Translations under genes and position numbers: made by a program
The notes under the pieces: model-generated
What the model saw: the letters and a program-made list of their open reading frames with translations, nothing else
What the model was told of the DNA's origin: nothing
Databases searched by the model: none
Part shown: piece by piece, positions 34,856 through 43,603 of the stretch
Numbering within the stretch: position 1 is the first letter of the stretch
How the letters are laid out: every line of letters starts with the position of its first letter
DNA from: Marinobacter alexandrii
GTDB taxonomy: Bacteria > Pseudomonadota > Gammaproteobacteria > Pseudomonadales > Oleiphilaceae
Length of the DNA: 64,000 bases
Reading direction: 5' to 3'
Assembly (NCBI RefSeq): GCF_005871205.1
Contig: NZ_SWKM01000014.1
Span: forward strand, 288,001-352,000

Positions 34856-35821
34856 CTAATCCACAAAATTGGACTGGCTGGAAATCAGCGAGGACAGCTC
34901 CAGATCCCAGTGCTCCATGCCGCTGCGGCTGTACACGTAATGCCCGCTCAGGGATTTCATCTGCGGAATGCGGTCCGGTTTCATCCCATTCAGGATCATC
35001 GACGCCAGGCGCGCTGCGGTCAGCCCTTCCTGATGGGCAGATACGGTGAAGCCGCCTATGCCTGCCTGCTCACCCACAAAGATGTCCCAGAATGAGAAGA
35101 TCGGCACCTGGGCGCGGTTGTAGGCCTCGGTCATGATTTCTTTCGGCGGCGCGTAGTTGTCGTTTTCGTCGCGGATGGTGTGGTAGGTGCCAACAACAAT
35201 CGCGTCGTACCGGTAATGGGCGTTAAACACCGATTCCAGCCAGGTTTGCTTGTCATTGGTCAGGACAATATCGAGACGCGACCCGTAGAGGGTAGGCTGG
35301 CGCTCATCCCCGAAATACTCATTTACCGCATTGCGCATGGTTGGTGAATCATCCATCAGGACCAGAAAGCGTTCATTCTTCTTCAGCACCTTGCGCAGGT
35401 GTCGAATACTCTCTCCGAAAAATGGCCGCTCGAGGATGCCCGTCACCAGAGGGTGGTTTAGTGTCGGGTGCTGTTCCGGGCCGCCGTTGACACCCAGGAA
35501 CACAACGGGAATCTGCTGGCTCACCAAATGCTCGGCCATAAGGGTAAAGGCGTTGTCGTCGCCGAGAATGGCAACATCTGGCTGAATGCTGGCAACGGCC
35601 TGCTGAATCTCGGCAACTTTCTGGGGCCATTCCGATTTTTTCAGCCGCTTGGTGTCCAATTCGAGGATGTGAATATCGTGCTTTGTTCCTAATACCGATT
35701 TTACAGCGGCAACGTAGTCGGCATCCCATTTGTAGCCGCCGTGATAGCTTTCTATCACGACCACGGTCTTGCCAAAACACATCGGGCTGAACAGCAAAAA
35801 GGTCAGGAGAAATAGTCGCAT
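34856..35821 (-). CDS. Orphan periplasmic ABC-type substrate-binding protein
   Basis: A 321-residue protein with signal peptide MRLFLLTFLLFSPMCFG|K. The mature protein has the two-lobed binding-protein pattern (VVVIESYHGGYKWDADYVAA; DVAILGDDNAFTLMAEHLV; IPVVFLGVNGGP; FLVLMDDSPTMRNAVNEYFG; YDAIVVGTYHTI), related to the PF04392-like group and thus distantly to the binding protein at 15959-16891. No permease, ATPase or kinase is adjacent. Such orphans can serve as extracytoplasmic sensors. Upstream region 35822-36056 holds repeated elements. AAGGAAC precedes the ATG. Confidence 0.78.
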   Translation of the reverse strand: MRLFLLTFLLFSPMCFGKTVVVIESYHGGYKWDADYVAAVKSVLGTKHDIHILELDTKRLKKSEWPQKVAEIQQAVASIQPDVAILGDDNAFTLMAEHLVSQQIPVVFLGVNGGPEQHPTLNHPLVTGILERPFFGESIRHLRKVLKKNERFLVLMDDSPTMRNAVNEYFGDERQPTLYGSRLDIVLTNDKQTWLESVFNAHYRYDAIVVGTYHTIRDENDNYAPPKEIMTEAYNRAQVPIFSFWDIFVGEQAGIGGFTVSAHQEGLTAARLASMILNGMKPDRIPQMKSLSGHYVYSRSGMEHWDLELSSLISSQSNFVD

Positions 35822-35944
35822 GCAATGTTCCTTGTTGTTATTGAGGCGTGCCTGGAATTTTTGAAAAAACTCAACAGTTGCGACTAAAAACTATTCAAAA
35901 ACTGCACCATATCCGCACGTGTATGATTTATAGGGGATTGTCAG

Positions 35945-36049
35945 CGTACAGGTGCAAACTTGTCCTGAATTCTGGATACAAATGTCCGGCTTTACGTACA
36001 GGTTTTGTCCGTCATTCAGGACAGTTGTAGGGCAGGCCGGTCATTCAGG
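35945..36049. repeat. Cluster of short direct and inverted repeats upstream of the orphan binding protein
   Basis: CGTACAGGT occurs at 35945-35953 and 35995-36003. TGTCCTGAAT (35961-35970) is inverted as ATTCAGGACA (36014-36023). GTCATTCAGG occurs at 36011-36020 and 36040-36049. The block lies 125-230 bases upstream of the leftward binding-protein start and just after the kinase stop. It may be an operator array or a folded leader. Confidence 0.4.
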
Positions 36050-36056
36050 TAGTCGG

Positions 36057-37901
36057 TCAAGAAGTAACGCCGGTGGATCTGGGATTCCGGGGGTAATAAC
36101 TCTCGGGCAGGTGCTCGATGTGGGGGAAAAATCGGGTGTCTTTGTAGGGCATTTTCATGAAGCCGGACACGCCCAACCCGGTGATTTGTTCCACCGCCGA
36201 CAGGATTTCATCCAGCAGCCGGCTGAATTCCGGCTCCTGGTCCGGATCCAGCAGCCGGTAATGGCTGTGAATCTTCAGGTGCTTGGGCAGGGCTTCAAAG
36301 ATGATCATCCCGGTATGATGGATATTGTTCAGCGCTTCCAACGCATGGATGATGGTTTCCGGCAGTACCAGAAACTCTTCGGGATCCGGGCCGTCCTCGA
36401 AGTAGGAGTGAACGCGGGTTTCGTCTTCCACCTCCGGTGCCGAACTGACCTCGTAGTGCAGGTTCATGTCGGGTGTTACCAGGAATGGCTGATCTGGGTC
36501 GGCGCGATCAATGTGCAGGGTGTTTCGGGCGTTGAACAGACAGCTCTTGAAGATACCCTTGCGATAGATTGCCTGGGCCAGATACACCATGTTGTTGACC
36601 GCCTGCACAAAGGCCGTTTTAAGGCTCGGGTCGTGCAGGTTCAGGGAGGTGTCGATGTACACGCCGTCGGTCTCCCAGCGCACCGCGAGGCCACCTTCGA
36701 CCGGGTATCGGCCTAACCGACTGACCGCCGCCAGGAAGGCTTTTTCGGTTTCGCCCATGCCTTGCATGAAGTTCTTGTAGTAACGGTCCAGCTGTACGTC
36801 GTTGACGTCGTTCAGGGTTTCCGGCGCGCCTTCTTCCCTCAGGAAAGACTTCCGGGAGCTGTAAACGACTGTATCAATCTCCTGGTCCGAGGCCCGCACC
36901 CACACCGGAACCTGCGGCGTGACTGGTTTGGCCGGCAGGTCAATCATCACGGTGTGTGCCATTCTTGGCATTTCACTCAGGTAGTAATCGCCGGCTATGC
37001 GGCGGGTTTCCGGATCCGGTGACAGCATGCCATCCAGCATGCGCGCAAATTCCATGGGTAGCCCGAGCGAAGACGCCGGAATAGCCTGATGGCCGAACCG
37101 GCAGGACTGGCCCGAGGCCAGGGCATACAGGGTGCCGGCCGCGCCCTGTTCGTCAAAGCGCGGTGACGAGAGCCCGCCGTTTAACTGTTCCGAGCCAATG
37201 AAATAGACATCGCCGAGCCGGGCGTTGGTTTGCTGAAGGTTATCGGACATCAGCTCCATCACATTGGCGGTGATGAACTGCTGGTTGGCATCCAGCTGTG
37301 CGAACACCGACGAGCCCCAGTCAATCAGGGCGATGTTTTCGGTGCTGGCGTCGAAGACCAGGTTCGAAGGCTTGATGTCGCCGTGCACGATGGGGCGTCC
37401 GGCCGGGCCGGATTCACGCCGCAGGTTGCGCAGTATGTCCGCAAGCTGATCGGCAATTCGAATGATGAGCCGCGGTTTCAGGCGACCCTCACGGAGGGAT
37501 ACTTCTTCAAGATTAAGACCTGCGGCCCGTTCCATCACCAGAATGGGCTGGTTGTGGGCGCGCTGGTAGGAAATCAGTCGGGGAACTCTCGGGTGCCGAA
37601 CCTGCTCGAGAATGTAGGCTTCATCTTCCAGCCGATCCTGGAGGTGCTGGGGCAGGTTGATGCGGGTGAACTTGAATACGTGCTCCAGATCGCTCGTGCC
37701 TTTCAGACTGAGGCGGCCGGAAAACACGAACCCGTAGGCACCTTTGCCAATCATCTCGATGTCATGGTAACCGAGCTGGCGGAGCTGGGCGGCGCACAGC
37801 GCCACCCAGTCCTTGAGCTTTTTGGCATCGTCATGACTGAGCAGGTAAACAGATTGCTCTTCGGGTATGTAGAACTGCTGGATCTGTTTTGCCTGCGTCA
37901 T
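36057..37901 (-). CDS. Hanks-type Ser/Thr protein kinase, last gene of the bkd operon
   Basis: A 614-residue cytoplasmic protein. Residues about 45-300 form a kinase domain with a complete active site: Gly loop GKGAYGFV (52-59), Lys77 (HVFKFTR), Glu in helix C (LEDEAYILEQ), HGDIKPSN with catalytic Asp175 and Asn180, and DWG (194-196) in place of DFG. Residues about 320-614 form a domain I do not recognise (VWVRASDQEIDTVVYSSRK; LDRYYKNFMQGMGETEKAFL; HIDRADPDQPFLVTPDMN). No transmembrane helix or PASTA repeats. It begins 9 bases after the E2 stop, so it is translated from the dehydrogenase mRNA and is a candidate regulator of that complex. Unlike mitochondrial BCKDH kinase it is not of the GHKL type. 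Confidence 0.82.
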   Translation of the reverse strand: MTQAKQIQQFYIPEEQSVYLLSHDDAKKLKDWVALCAAQLRQLGYHDIEMIGKGAYGFVFSGRLSLKGTSDLEHVFKFTRINLPQHLQDRLEDEAYILEQVRHPRVPRLISYQRAHNQPILVMERAAGLNLEEVSLREGRLKPRLIIRIADQLADILRNLRRESGPAGRPIVHGDIKPSNLVFDASTENIALIDWGSSVFAQLDANQQFITANVMELMSDNLQQTNARLGDVYFIGSEQLNGGLSSPRFDEQGAAGTLYALASGQSCRFGHQAIPASSLGLPMEFARMLDGMLSPDPETRRIAGDYYLSEMPRMAHTVMIDLPAKPVTPQVPVWVRASDQEIDTVVYSSRKSFLREEGAPETLNDVNDVQLDRYYKNFMQGMGETEKAFLAAVSRLGRYPVEGGLAVRWETDGVYIDTSLNLHDPSLKTAFVQAVNNMVYLAQAIYRKGIFKSCLFNARNTLHIDRADPDQPFLVTPDMNLHYEVSSAPEVEDETRVHSYFEDGPDPEEFLVLPETIIHALEALNNIHHTGMIIFEALPKHLKIHSHYRLLDPDQEPEFSRLLDEILSAVEQITGLGVSGFMKMPYKDTRFFPHIEHLPESYYPRNPRSTGVTS

Positions 37902-37910
37902 GATTGCCCG

Positions 37911-39554
37911 TTAGCCCATATGCAGCAGCATCGACTGCGGCGATTCCAGGTAGCTTTTCCATCGATTGCAGAAGCGGGCAATGGTGCCGCCATCAATAAT
38001 GCGATGATCACCGGCCCAACTTACTGTCATGATAGCCCGTTCCACGACCTGACCATTGGCATCAAAGCGCGGCAGCTTCTGGGTCCGGCCAAGGGCAACG
38101 ATGGCCACTTCCGGCACGTTGATAATGGGTGAGGCGTAGGTGCCGCCCAATGCGCCAATGTTGGAAATGGTGATGGTGCCGCCCTTGAGGTCTTCCTGAC
38201 TGACCCGACCTGATCGTGCGGCTTCGGTCAGTCGCGCCACTTCGTCAGCAACGCCCAGCATAGTCAGGCTTTCAACGCCTTTGACGTTGGGGACCATCAG
38301 GCCGGCCTTGCCGTCCACCGCCATGCCGATGTTGCATTGGGACAGGTAGTGAATCTCGCTGACATCGTCATTGATACGGCTGTTGAGCACCGGGAATTCC
38401 TGCACCGCCAGAGCCATGGCCTTCATAAAGAAAGGCATCAGGGTGAGGCGCGAGCCTTTGGCTTCGGCCTCTACTTTAAGCTTCTCGCGCAGGGCCAGCA
38501 GGTCGGTGACATCGATGTCCTCACTGTAGATGAAATGGGGAATCGTGGTTGCCGAGGTGACCATGTTGCGGGCCATGGCAGCTTTCATGCCCTTGATCGG
38601 CTCAACGCGAACTTCTTGCTCGCCCGCTGCTTGCCGGCGACCGCTAGTGGGTGCCGGTTTGGCCTCAGCAGAAGGTGCCTGGCTTTCGGGCTTGGTTGCT
38701 GGCTTATCGAGATGAGCCAGCACATCGGCCTTCAGCACGCGGCCGTCTTTACCGGAACCACTAATGTCGGCCAGATTCAGGCTGTGTTCCCGGACCAATC
38801 GACGAACCGCCGGGCTGGCCGGAATGCGTTGCCGGTTCTGTGCTGCCGCCGGTTGCGCAGCGGCTGGCGCTGAATCCTGGGCGGGAGCCTGGCTGGGCTT
38901 GGCCTTCGGCTCGACCGGCTCGTCACGTTCGCGAGGGATAAAGGCAAACAGAGGCGAGTGCACCTGCGCCATTTCCTGCTGCTGATGGTAAAGCTTGGTG
39001 ACTCGGCCGGCCTTGGGTGCGGTGATCTCAACCATCGCCTTGTCGGTCATTACGTCTACCACGGGCTGGTCTTCCTCAATCTCGTCACCTTCGGAAACGC
39101 GCCATTCCACCACTTCACACTCAACAATGCCTTCGCCAATATCCGGCAGGATAAAATCTTCGGTGGCATCATCGCCCTGATTCGCGGTGGCCACGGAGGC
39201 CTGCTCGGCAGACGGCTTTTCTTCCGCTGAGGGCTCTTCTCCCGCTGAGGGCTCTTGTCCTGCTGAAGGCTCTGGTTCTTTGGCTTCCGGCTTCGATTGT
39301 CCAGCGCCGGATTCATCATCTTCGCCGACCAGTTCGAATAGCGGGGCATGCACCTTCGCGATGTCGCCTTCCTTATGATAAAGGCGAGTCACTCGGCCTT
39401 TGTAGGGCGCAGGAATTTCCACCAGGGCCTTGTCGGTCATTACCTCGGCCACCGGCTGATCTTCTTCGATCAGATCGCCTTCACTGACCAGCCATTTGAC
39501 CAGTTCACATTCCACGATACCTTCGCCGATATCGGGCAGTATAAAATCACTCAT
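37911..39554 (-). CDS. bkdB: Branched-chain 2-oxoacid dehydrogenase E2 (lipoyl acyltransferase), two lipoyl domains
   Basis: A 547-residue E2. Two closely similar lipoyl domains (about residues 1-78 and 133-210) each start FILPDIGEGIVECE and carry the lipoylated Lys in VMTDKA. A Glu/Pro/Ser-Ala repeat linker separates them (EPSAGQEPSAGEEPSAEEK). An E1/E3-binding domain follows (ASPAVRRLVREHSLNLADIS), then the catalytic domain ending with GDHRIIDGG (HxxxDG active site). The DIGEGIVECE start is characteristic of branched-chain and not pyruvate complexes. E3 (lpd) is not encoded here. AGGAGAG precedes the ATG. Confidence 0.92.
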   Translation of the reverse strand: MSDFILPDIGEGIVECELVKWLVSEGDLIEEDQPVAEVMTDKALVEIPAPYKGRVTRLYHKEGDIAKVHAPLFELVGEDDESGAGQSKPEAKEPEPSAGQEPSAGEEPSAEEKPSAEQASVATANQGDDATEDFILPDIGEGIVECEVVEWRVSEGDEIEEDQPVVDVMTDKAMVEITAPKAGRVTKLYHQQQEMAQVHSPLFAFIPRERDEPVEPKAKPSQAPAQDSAPAAAQPAAAQNRQRIPASPAVRRLVREHSLNLADISGSGKDGRVLKADVLAHLDKPATKPESQAPSAEAKPAPTSGRRQAAGEQEVRVEPIKGMKAAMARNMVTSATTIPHFIYSEDIDVTDLLALREKLKVEAEAKGSRLTLMPFFMKAMALAVQEFPVLNSRINDDVSEIHYLSQCNIGMAVDGKAGLMVPNVKGVESLTMLGVADEVARLTEAARSGRVSQEDLKGGTITISNIGALGGTYASPIINVPEVAIVALGRTQKLPRFDANGQVVERAIMTVSWAGDHRIIDGGTIARFCNRWKSYLESPQSMLLHMG

Positions 39555-39580
39555 GGTTACTCTCCTGTCCTGATACCAGC

Positions 39581-40558
39581 CTAGAAATCGACGCTCGCCC
39601 TGATGGCCTCATAGACCTTCAGGTGATTGGGCAGGTGCTCTTTTTCCAGCACCAGCGGGAACGGTGTGTCGATCCCGGTAACCCGTGCAATCGGAGACTC
39701 CAGATACAGGAAGCAACGGTCCTGTATGGTGGCGGCGATTTCACCGGCGAAACCGCCGGTCAGGGGAGCTTCGTGAGTGACCACCAGGCGTCCGGTTTTA
39801 AACACCGAGTTGGCAACGGTTTCCACATCCCAGGGCAGGATGGTCCTCAGGTCGATAATCTCACAGGAAATGCCTTCTTTTTCGGCCATTTCCACGGCTT
39901 TCTCGATCACTTCCATCTGGGCGCCCCAGCCCAGCAGGGTAATGTCCGAGCCTTCCTTGATTACTTCGGCTTCGCCCAGCGGCAGGCGGTAATCCTCATC
40001 AGGCACTTCGCCAACGGAGGCGCGATACAGCCGCTTGGGTTCGAAGAACAGGGTAGGGTTGGGATCATGAATCGCGCCCAGCAACAGGCCCTTGGCCTGA
40101 TGAGGGTTGCGCGGTACCACAATCTTCAGACCGGGTGTGTGAGCGAAATAGGCTTCCGGTGACTGCGAGTGGTAAAGACCACCGGCAATACCGCCGCCAT
40201 AGGGCGCTCGAATGGTCAGGCCACCTACATCAAACAGGTTGCCAGAGCGGTACCGGAACTTGGCGGATTCGTTAACGATCTGGTCGAACGCCGGAAAGAT
40301 GTAATCCGCAAACTGAATCTCGGCCACGGGCACCGAGCCCTGCGCGGCCAGGCCGTTGGCAAAGCCGATGATGCCCTGTTCCACCAGTGGGGTGTTAAAG
40401 CAGCGGGCCTTACCGTACTTTTGTTGCAAGTTGCTGGTGGCTCGGAAAACGCCGCCAAATACACCGACGTCTTCGCCAAAACACAGTACTTTCTCGTTTT
40501 CGGCCATCGCCGTGTCCAGGGCATTGTTGATGGCCTGGAGCATGTTCATCCTACTCAT
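39581..40558 (-). CDS. bkdA2: Branched-chain 2-oxoacid dehydrogenase E1 beta subunit
   Basis: A 325-residue transketolase-like subunit: [68 protein letters not shown] and [20 protein letters not shown]. It pairs with E1 alpha to bind thiamine diphosphate between subunits. The frame is open to 40603 but ATG 40558 has GGGAGGGG about 7 bases upstream and lies one base after the E1 alpha stop. Translational coupling is likely. Confidence 0.93.
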   Translation of the reverse strand: MSRMNMLQAINNALDTAMAENEKVLCFGEDVGVFGGVFRATSNLQQKYGKARCFNTPLVEQGIIGFANGLAAQGSVPVAEIQFADYIFPAFDQIVNESAKFRYRSGNLFDVGGLTIRAPYGGGIAGGLYHSQSPEAYFAHTPGLKIVVPRNPHQAKGLLLGAIHDPNPTLFFEPKRLYRASVGEVPDEDYRLPLGEAEVIKEGSDITLLGWGAQMEVIEKAVEMAEKEGISCEIIDLRTILPWDVETVANSVFKTGRLVVTHEAPLTGGFAGEIAATIQDRCFLYLESPIARVTGIDTPFPLVLEKEHLPNHLKVYEAIRASVDF

Positions 40559-40559
40559 C

Positions 40560-41744
40560 TCAGGCCCCTCCCTTCGCGTGTTCGGCACTCTTTGGGTACT
40601 CATCCGGATACTTGCGGATGTGCGCTTTTACCTTTTCGAACTGTTCTGCCAGGTGCGGCGGAACTTCGTCGTAAACATCGGTAACCAGCGTATCGAGTGC
40701 GGGAGGTGGCCGCTTCTGCGCCCGCTTCATGGTTTCAAGCACTTCGCGGCGCATGTTTTCCTGAAGTTGCTTTTCGTCGTCTTCGCTCCACCACTTGCGG
40801 CTTTCCAGCCACAAACGCATGCGCAGGATCGGATCTTTCTCGCGCCAGACGGCTTCTTCGTCTTTGCTGCGATAACCTGAGGGGTCGTCGGAGGAGGAGT
40901 GGGCAGCCAGGCGATAGCTCATGGCTTCTATCAACACGGGGCGGTTATGCTCCACCGCCAGCTTTCGTGCTTCCTGAGTGGCCTGGTACATGGCCAGGAT
41001 GTCGTTGCCGTCCACCCGGATCACGTCCATCTTGTAGCCGTAGGCGCGGGGTGCAACACCGTCGGCCGCAAACTGTTCAGCGGCGGGTGTTGAAATGGCA
41101 TAGCCGTTGTTGCGGCACAGGAAGATCACCGGCACGCGGTGCACGGCGGCCATGTTCAGGGCGGCGTGGAAGTCGCCTTCGGAGGCGGCGCCTTCGCCGA
41201 AGTAAGTAATGGTGCAATGACCTTCGCCCGCCATTTTCTGGCCGTAAGCGTAGCCTGTGGCCTGAGGAATCTGAGTGGCCAGGGGCGATGAAATGGTCAT
41301 GTAGTTGAGTTTTTTGGAACCATAATGGACGGGCATCTGGCGGCCCTTGCCATAGTCCAGCTCGTTACCGAACAACTGGTTCATAAACTCGTCGATGGAG
41401 AAACCGCGATAGGCGAGGGCGCCCTGTTCCCGGTATTGCGCCATGATCATGTCACCATCATCCAGCGCAGCGGTGCTGCCGATAACGGCGGCTTCTTCAC
41501 CGGTGCACTGCATGTAAAAGCTCAAACGCCCCTGGCGCTGAGCGGCAAGCATGCGCTCGTCGAGAATCCGCGTGGTGACCATGGCCCGGTAGATACGCAG
41601 GGCCTTCTCTTTATCAAGATCAGGAGCCTTGGCGCTCTTGTAGAGCGAGCCGTCCTGTTTCAGTAACTTGAAGGTGGGAATCCGGAATTCCGCACCATCG
41701 GTAAACACTGGGGAATATACAACTTTGGATTTTGTTGTTGTCAT
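40560..41744 (-). CDS. bkdA1: Branched-chain 2-oxoacid dehydrogenase E1 alpha subunit
   Basis: About 394 residues. The thiamine-diphosphate motif is [20 protein letters not shown] then [10 protein letters not shown]. The loop [15 protein letters not shown] aligns by eye with the human BCKDHA phosphorylation loop (HHSTSDDSSAYRS), so Ser residues are present at the regulated positions; the loop is also structural and conserved where no kinase is known. The mature start is ATG 41744 with AAGAGG upstream. First gene of the operon E1 alpha, E1 beta, E2, kinase. It oxidatively decarboxylates 2-oxoacids from Leu, Ile and Val. Confidence 0.93.
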   Translation of the reverse strand: MTTTKSKVVYSPVFTDGAEFRIPTFKLLKQDGSLYKSAKAPDLDKEKALRIYRAMVTTRILDERMLAAQRQGRLSFYMQCTGEEAAVIGSTAALDDGDMIMAQYREQGALAYRGFSIDEFMNQLFGNELDYGKGRQMPVHYGSKKLNYMTISSPLATQIPQATGYAYGQKMAGEGHCTITYFGEGAASEGDFHAALNMAAVHRVPVIFLCRNNGYAISTPAAEQFAADGVAPRAYGYKMDVIRVDGNDILAMYQATQEARKLAVEHNRPVLIEAMSYRLAAHSSSDDPSGYRSKDEEAVWREKDPILRMRLWLESRKWWSEDDEKQLQENMRREVLETMKRAQKRPPPALDTLVTDVYDEVPPHLAEQFEKVKAHIRKYPDEYPKSAEHAKGGA

Positions 41745-41779
41745 AATCCTCTTCCTGGGGTGATGGCCTGAGGAACAAA

Positions 41780-41798
41780 ACACTCCTTTTGGGAGTGT
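41780..41798 (-). promoter_or_regulatory. Terminator-like hairpin in the bkd leader, candidate attenuator
   Basis: On the minus strand ACACTCC, loop CAAAA, GGAGTGT is followed by TTTGTT. The hairpin lies between the LiuR-like site and the E1 alpha start, 36 bases before the ATG. Position and shape fit premature termination or control of ribosome access, but the stem has only 7 pairs and the T run is interrupted by G. Confidence 0.4.
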
Positions 41799-41860
41799 AG
41801 TTAAAGTCTCGAAAGACAGCCTGACGGGATCGGGTGAGATCTGTGTCAGGGTTGGAACGC

Positions 41861-41878
41861 GTTTACCTTAACGTAAAC
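41861..41878. promoter_or_regulatory. GTTTAC-N6-GTAAAC palindrome, LiuR-like operator upstream of bkd
   Basis: GTTTACCTTAACGTAAAC is an inverted repeat (GTTTAC 41861-41866, GTAAAC 41873-41878). The inner part differs by one base from the TTTACGTTAACGTAAA form. As I recall, MerR-family LiuR regulators of branched-chain amino-acid catabolism bind palindromes of this TTnACGT-type; the location 117 bases upstream of bkdA1 fits. No liuR gene is in the window. Confidence 0.55.
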
Positions 41879-42132
41879 TTCCGTGTTGGGGTAGACCTGT
41901 TGCGGGATTTTAAGGGTTTTTGGCGGCTAAAAATTTGTGGGGCCTCTTCAATAACAATGGCATGCCGGTGGGCAAGAGTGTCTTGGTTCCTGTTTAAGGA
42001 TCGGCCAAAACTGGTTCCCAGGGAAGGGGTGAAGCATGGTACCTTCGGGCCCTAGTACTTTTTGGTACGGTCCCTTTGTAGACTAAACCTGTGGACTAAA
42101 CTCACGAAAATTCAGGCGGATGGATAAAGTTT

Positions 42133-43596
42133 ATGAACGTGATCATCATCGGCGCGGGGATTATGGGCACCACTCTTGCGACCTTGGCGAAAGAGCTGGC
42201 TCCCGAGTTGGAAGTGACCATTCTGGAGCGGTTGGATCATGCCGGGGCGGGTAACTCCTGGGTATTCAACAACGCCGGTACCGGGCACGAGGCCAACTGC
42301 GAGCTTAACTACACCCCCGTGGATGAAGAGGTCATTTCAGTTGAGAAGGCTTTGAAGATCCACGCTCAGTTCAATATCGCCAAGCAGTTCTGGGCGCATC
42401 TGATCGAAAGGGGCGCCATTAAGGACCCGAAGAGTTTCATCAACCGCACCAAGCACTGCACCATTGTGTCTGAGTCGTCCATTGAAGAGCTAAGACTGCG
42501 GTTTAAGGAAATGTCAGCTCATCATTTCTTCGAGAACATGCAGTACTCCGAGGATTTCGACGAGATCAAGAGCTGGATTCCGTATCTGATGGAGGAGCGC
42601 CCGCGCCACGAAAAGATGGCGGCGACGGTGATTGAAACCGGTACCGACGTCAATTTTGGCGCCCTGACTGAGCAGATGGCCGCCCACGCCGTGCAGGAGC
42701 TTGGTGTGAAAATCGAATACGGCACTCACGTGAAGCGTGTGCACCGCAGCCCCACCGGCCGCTGGCTGATCGAAGCCGAGCAGAACGGGGCCGCGATACA
42801 ACATCGGGCCGATGTGCTGTTTGTGGGCGCGGGTGGCGGCGCCTTCCCGCTGTTGAAGAAAAGCCATCTGCCATTCCGCAGTCGATTTACCGGGTTTCCA
42901 GTTGGCGGGCGGTTCCTGCAGGCACCGATCAGTGCAGAGCAGGCCGAGCTATACCGGGCGAAAACCTACGGCAAGGCGGCCGTTGGCGCGCCTCCCATGT
43001 CGGTGCCGCACCTGGATTTACGGGTCGCGGATGGTCAGCACTATCTTCTGTTCGGGCCTTTCGCGTCCTTCAAACCGGTATTGGAGAAAGGGCGCGGGTT
43101 CTTTGATTACCTCAGCTCTATGCGATTGCACGATATTCCAGGCCTGCTGAACGTCGCCCTGGAGCACTTTCCGCTGGTTAAGTATCTGGTCTCGGAGACC
43201 TTTAAAGGCGAGAAAAGCATGTTCGAGGAGCTCGAAAGCTTCGCACCAGGCATGAGCAAGAAATTCAACTGGAAAGCCATAGAGGCTGGCCAGCGCGTGC
43301 AAATCATTAAAGACGGTGATTTACAGATGGGCACTGAGATTCTTGTGTCCAGCGACAAGACCTATGGCACGTTGCTAGGCGCGTCGCCCGGGGCCTCAGT
43401 TTCGCCTGAGGTTATGTTGCGGTGTCTGGAGCGGCTATTGCCCTCGATCTTTACCAAAGACGAAGCCCAGCAAAAGAAGAAAAAGATCTTTCCCGAGGAC
43501 GATCTGGACACGTTGATTAACAACCCGGAGCGCTACCGGGAAATTCGTGATTCGGCGAATAACTTACTGGGAATTGGCCAGCCCGATAACCAATAA
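42133..43596 (+). CDS. mqo: Malate:quinone oxidoreductase
   Basis: A 487-residue FAD-dependent peripheral membrane enzyme that oxidises malate to oxaloacetate and reduces quinone. FAD site VIIIGAGIMGTTLATLAKEL then LERLDHAGAGNSWVFNNAGTGHEANCELNYTP (residues about 3-62), typical of Mqo, followed by FVGAGGGAFPLLKKS and YGTLLGASPGASVSPEVML near the C-terminus. Length is normal. Divergent from the bkd operon. The ribosome-binding site is weak (GGATGG). Confidence 0.93.
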   Translation: MNVIIIGAGIMGTTLATLAKELAPELEVTILERLDHAGAGNSWVFNNAGTGHEANCELNYTPVDEEVISVEKALKIHAQFNIAKQFWAHLIERGAIKDPKSFINRTKHCTIVSESSIEELRLRFKEMSAHHFFENMQYSEDFDEIKSWIPYLMEERPRHEKMAATVIETGTDVNFGALTEQMAAHAVQELGVKIEYGTHVKRVHRSPTGRWLIEAEQNGAAIQHRADVLFVGAGGGAFPLLKKSHLPFRSRFTGFPVGGRFLQAPISAEQAELYRAKTYGKAAVGAPPMSVPHLDLRVADGQHYLLFGPFASFKPVLEKGRGFFDYLSSMRLHDIPGLLNVALEHFPLVKYLVSETFKGEKSMFEELESFAPGMSKKFNWKAIEAGQRVQIIKDGDLQMGTEILVSSDKTYGTLLGASPGASVSPEVMLRCLERLLPSIFTKDEAQQKKKKIFPEDDLDTLINNPERYREIRDSANNLLGIGQPDNQ

Positions 43597-43603
43597 GAAT
43601 GTT

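Larger units (their letters stand above)
41745..42132. other. 388-bp intergenic region between bkd operon and mqo
   Basis: Divergent promoter region. It holds the terminator-like hairpin at 41780-41798, the LiuR-like palindrome at 41861-41878, and near mqo a GGTACC/GGTAC pair (42038-42066) of unclear meaning. No coding frame with a ribosome-binding site or family resemblance was found. Confidence 0.6.

Noticed and set aside
36057..37901. Reading the kinase as a homologue of mitochondrial BCKDH kinase
   Set aside because: It has Hanks motifs (Gly loop, HGD, DWG) and none of the GHKL N, G1 and G2 boxes; any similarity of role would be convergent.
37230..38132. 300-codon frame on the plus strand across the kinase and E2 genes
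   Set aside because: It spans the junction of two well-supported opposite genes and has no start signal.
42038..42066. GGTACC...GGTAC repeat upstream of mqo
   Set aside because: Only 5 bases match with a long spacer; expected by chance in this length.
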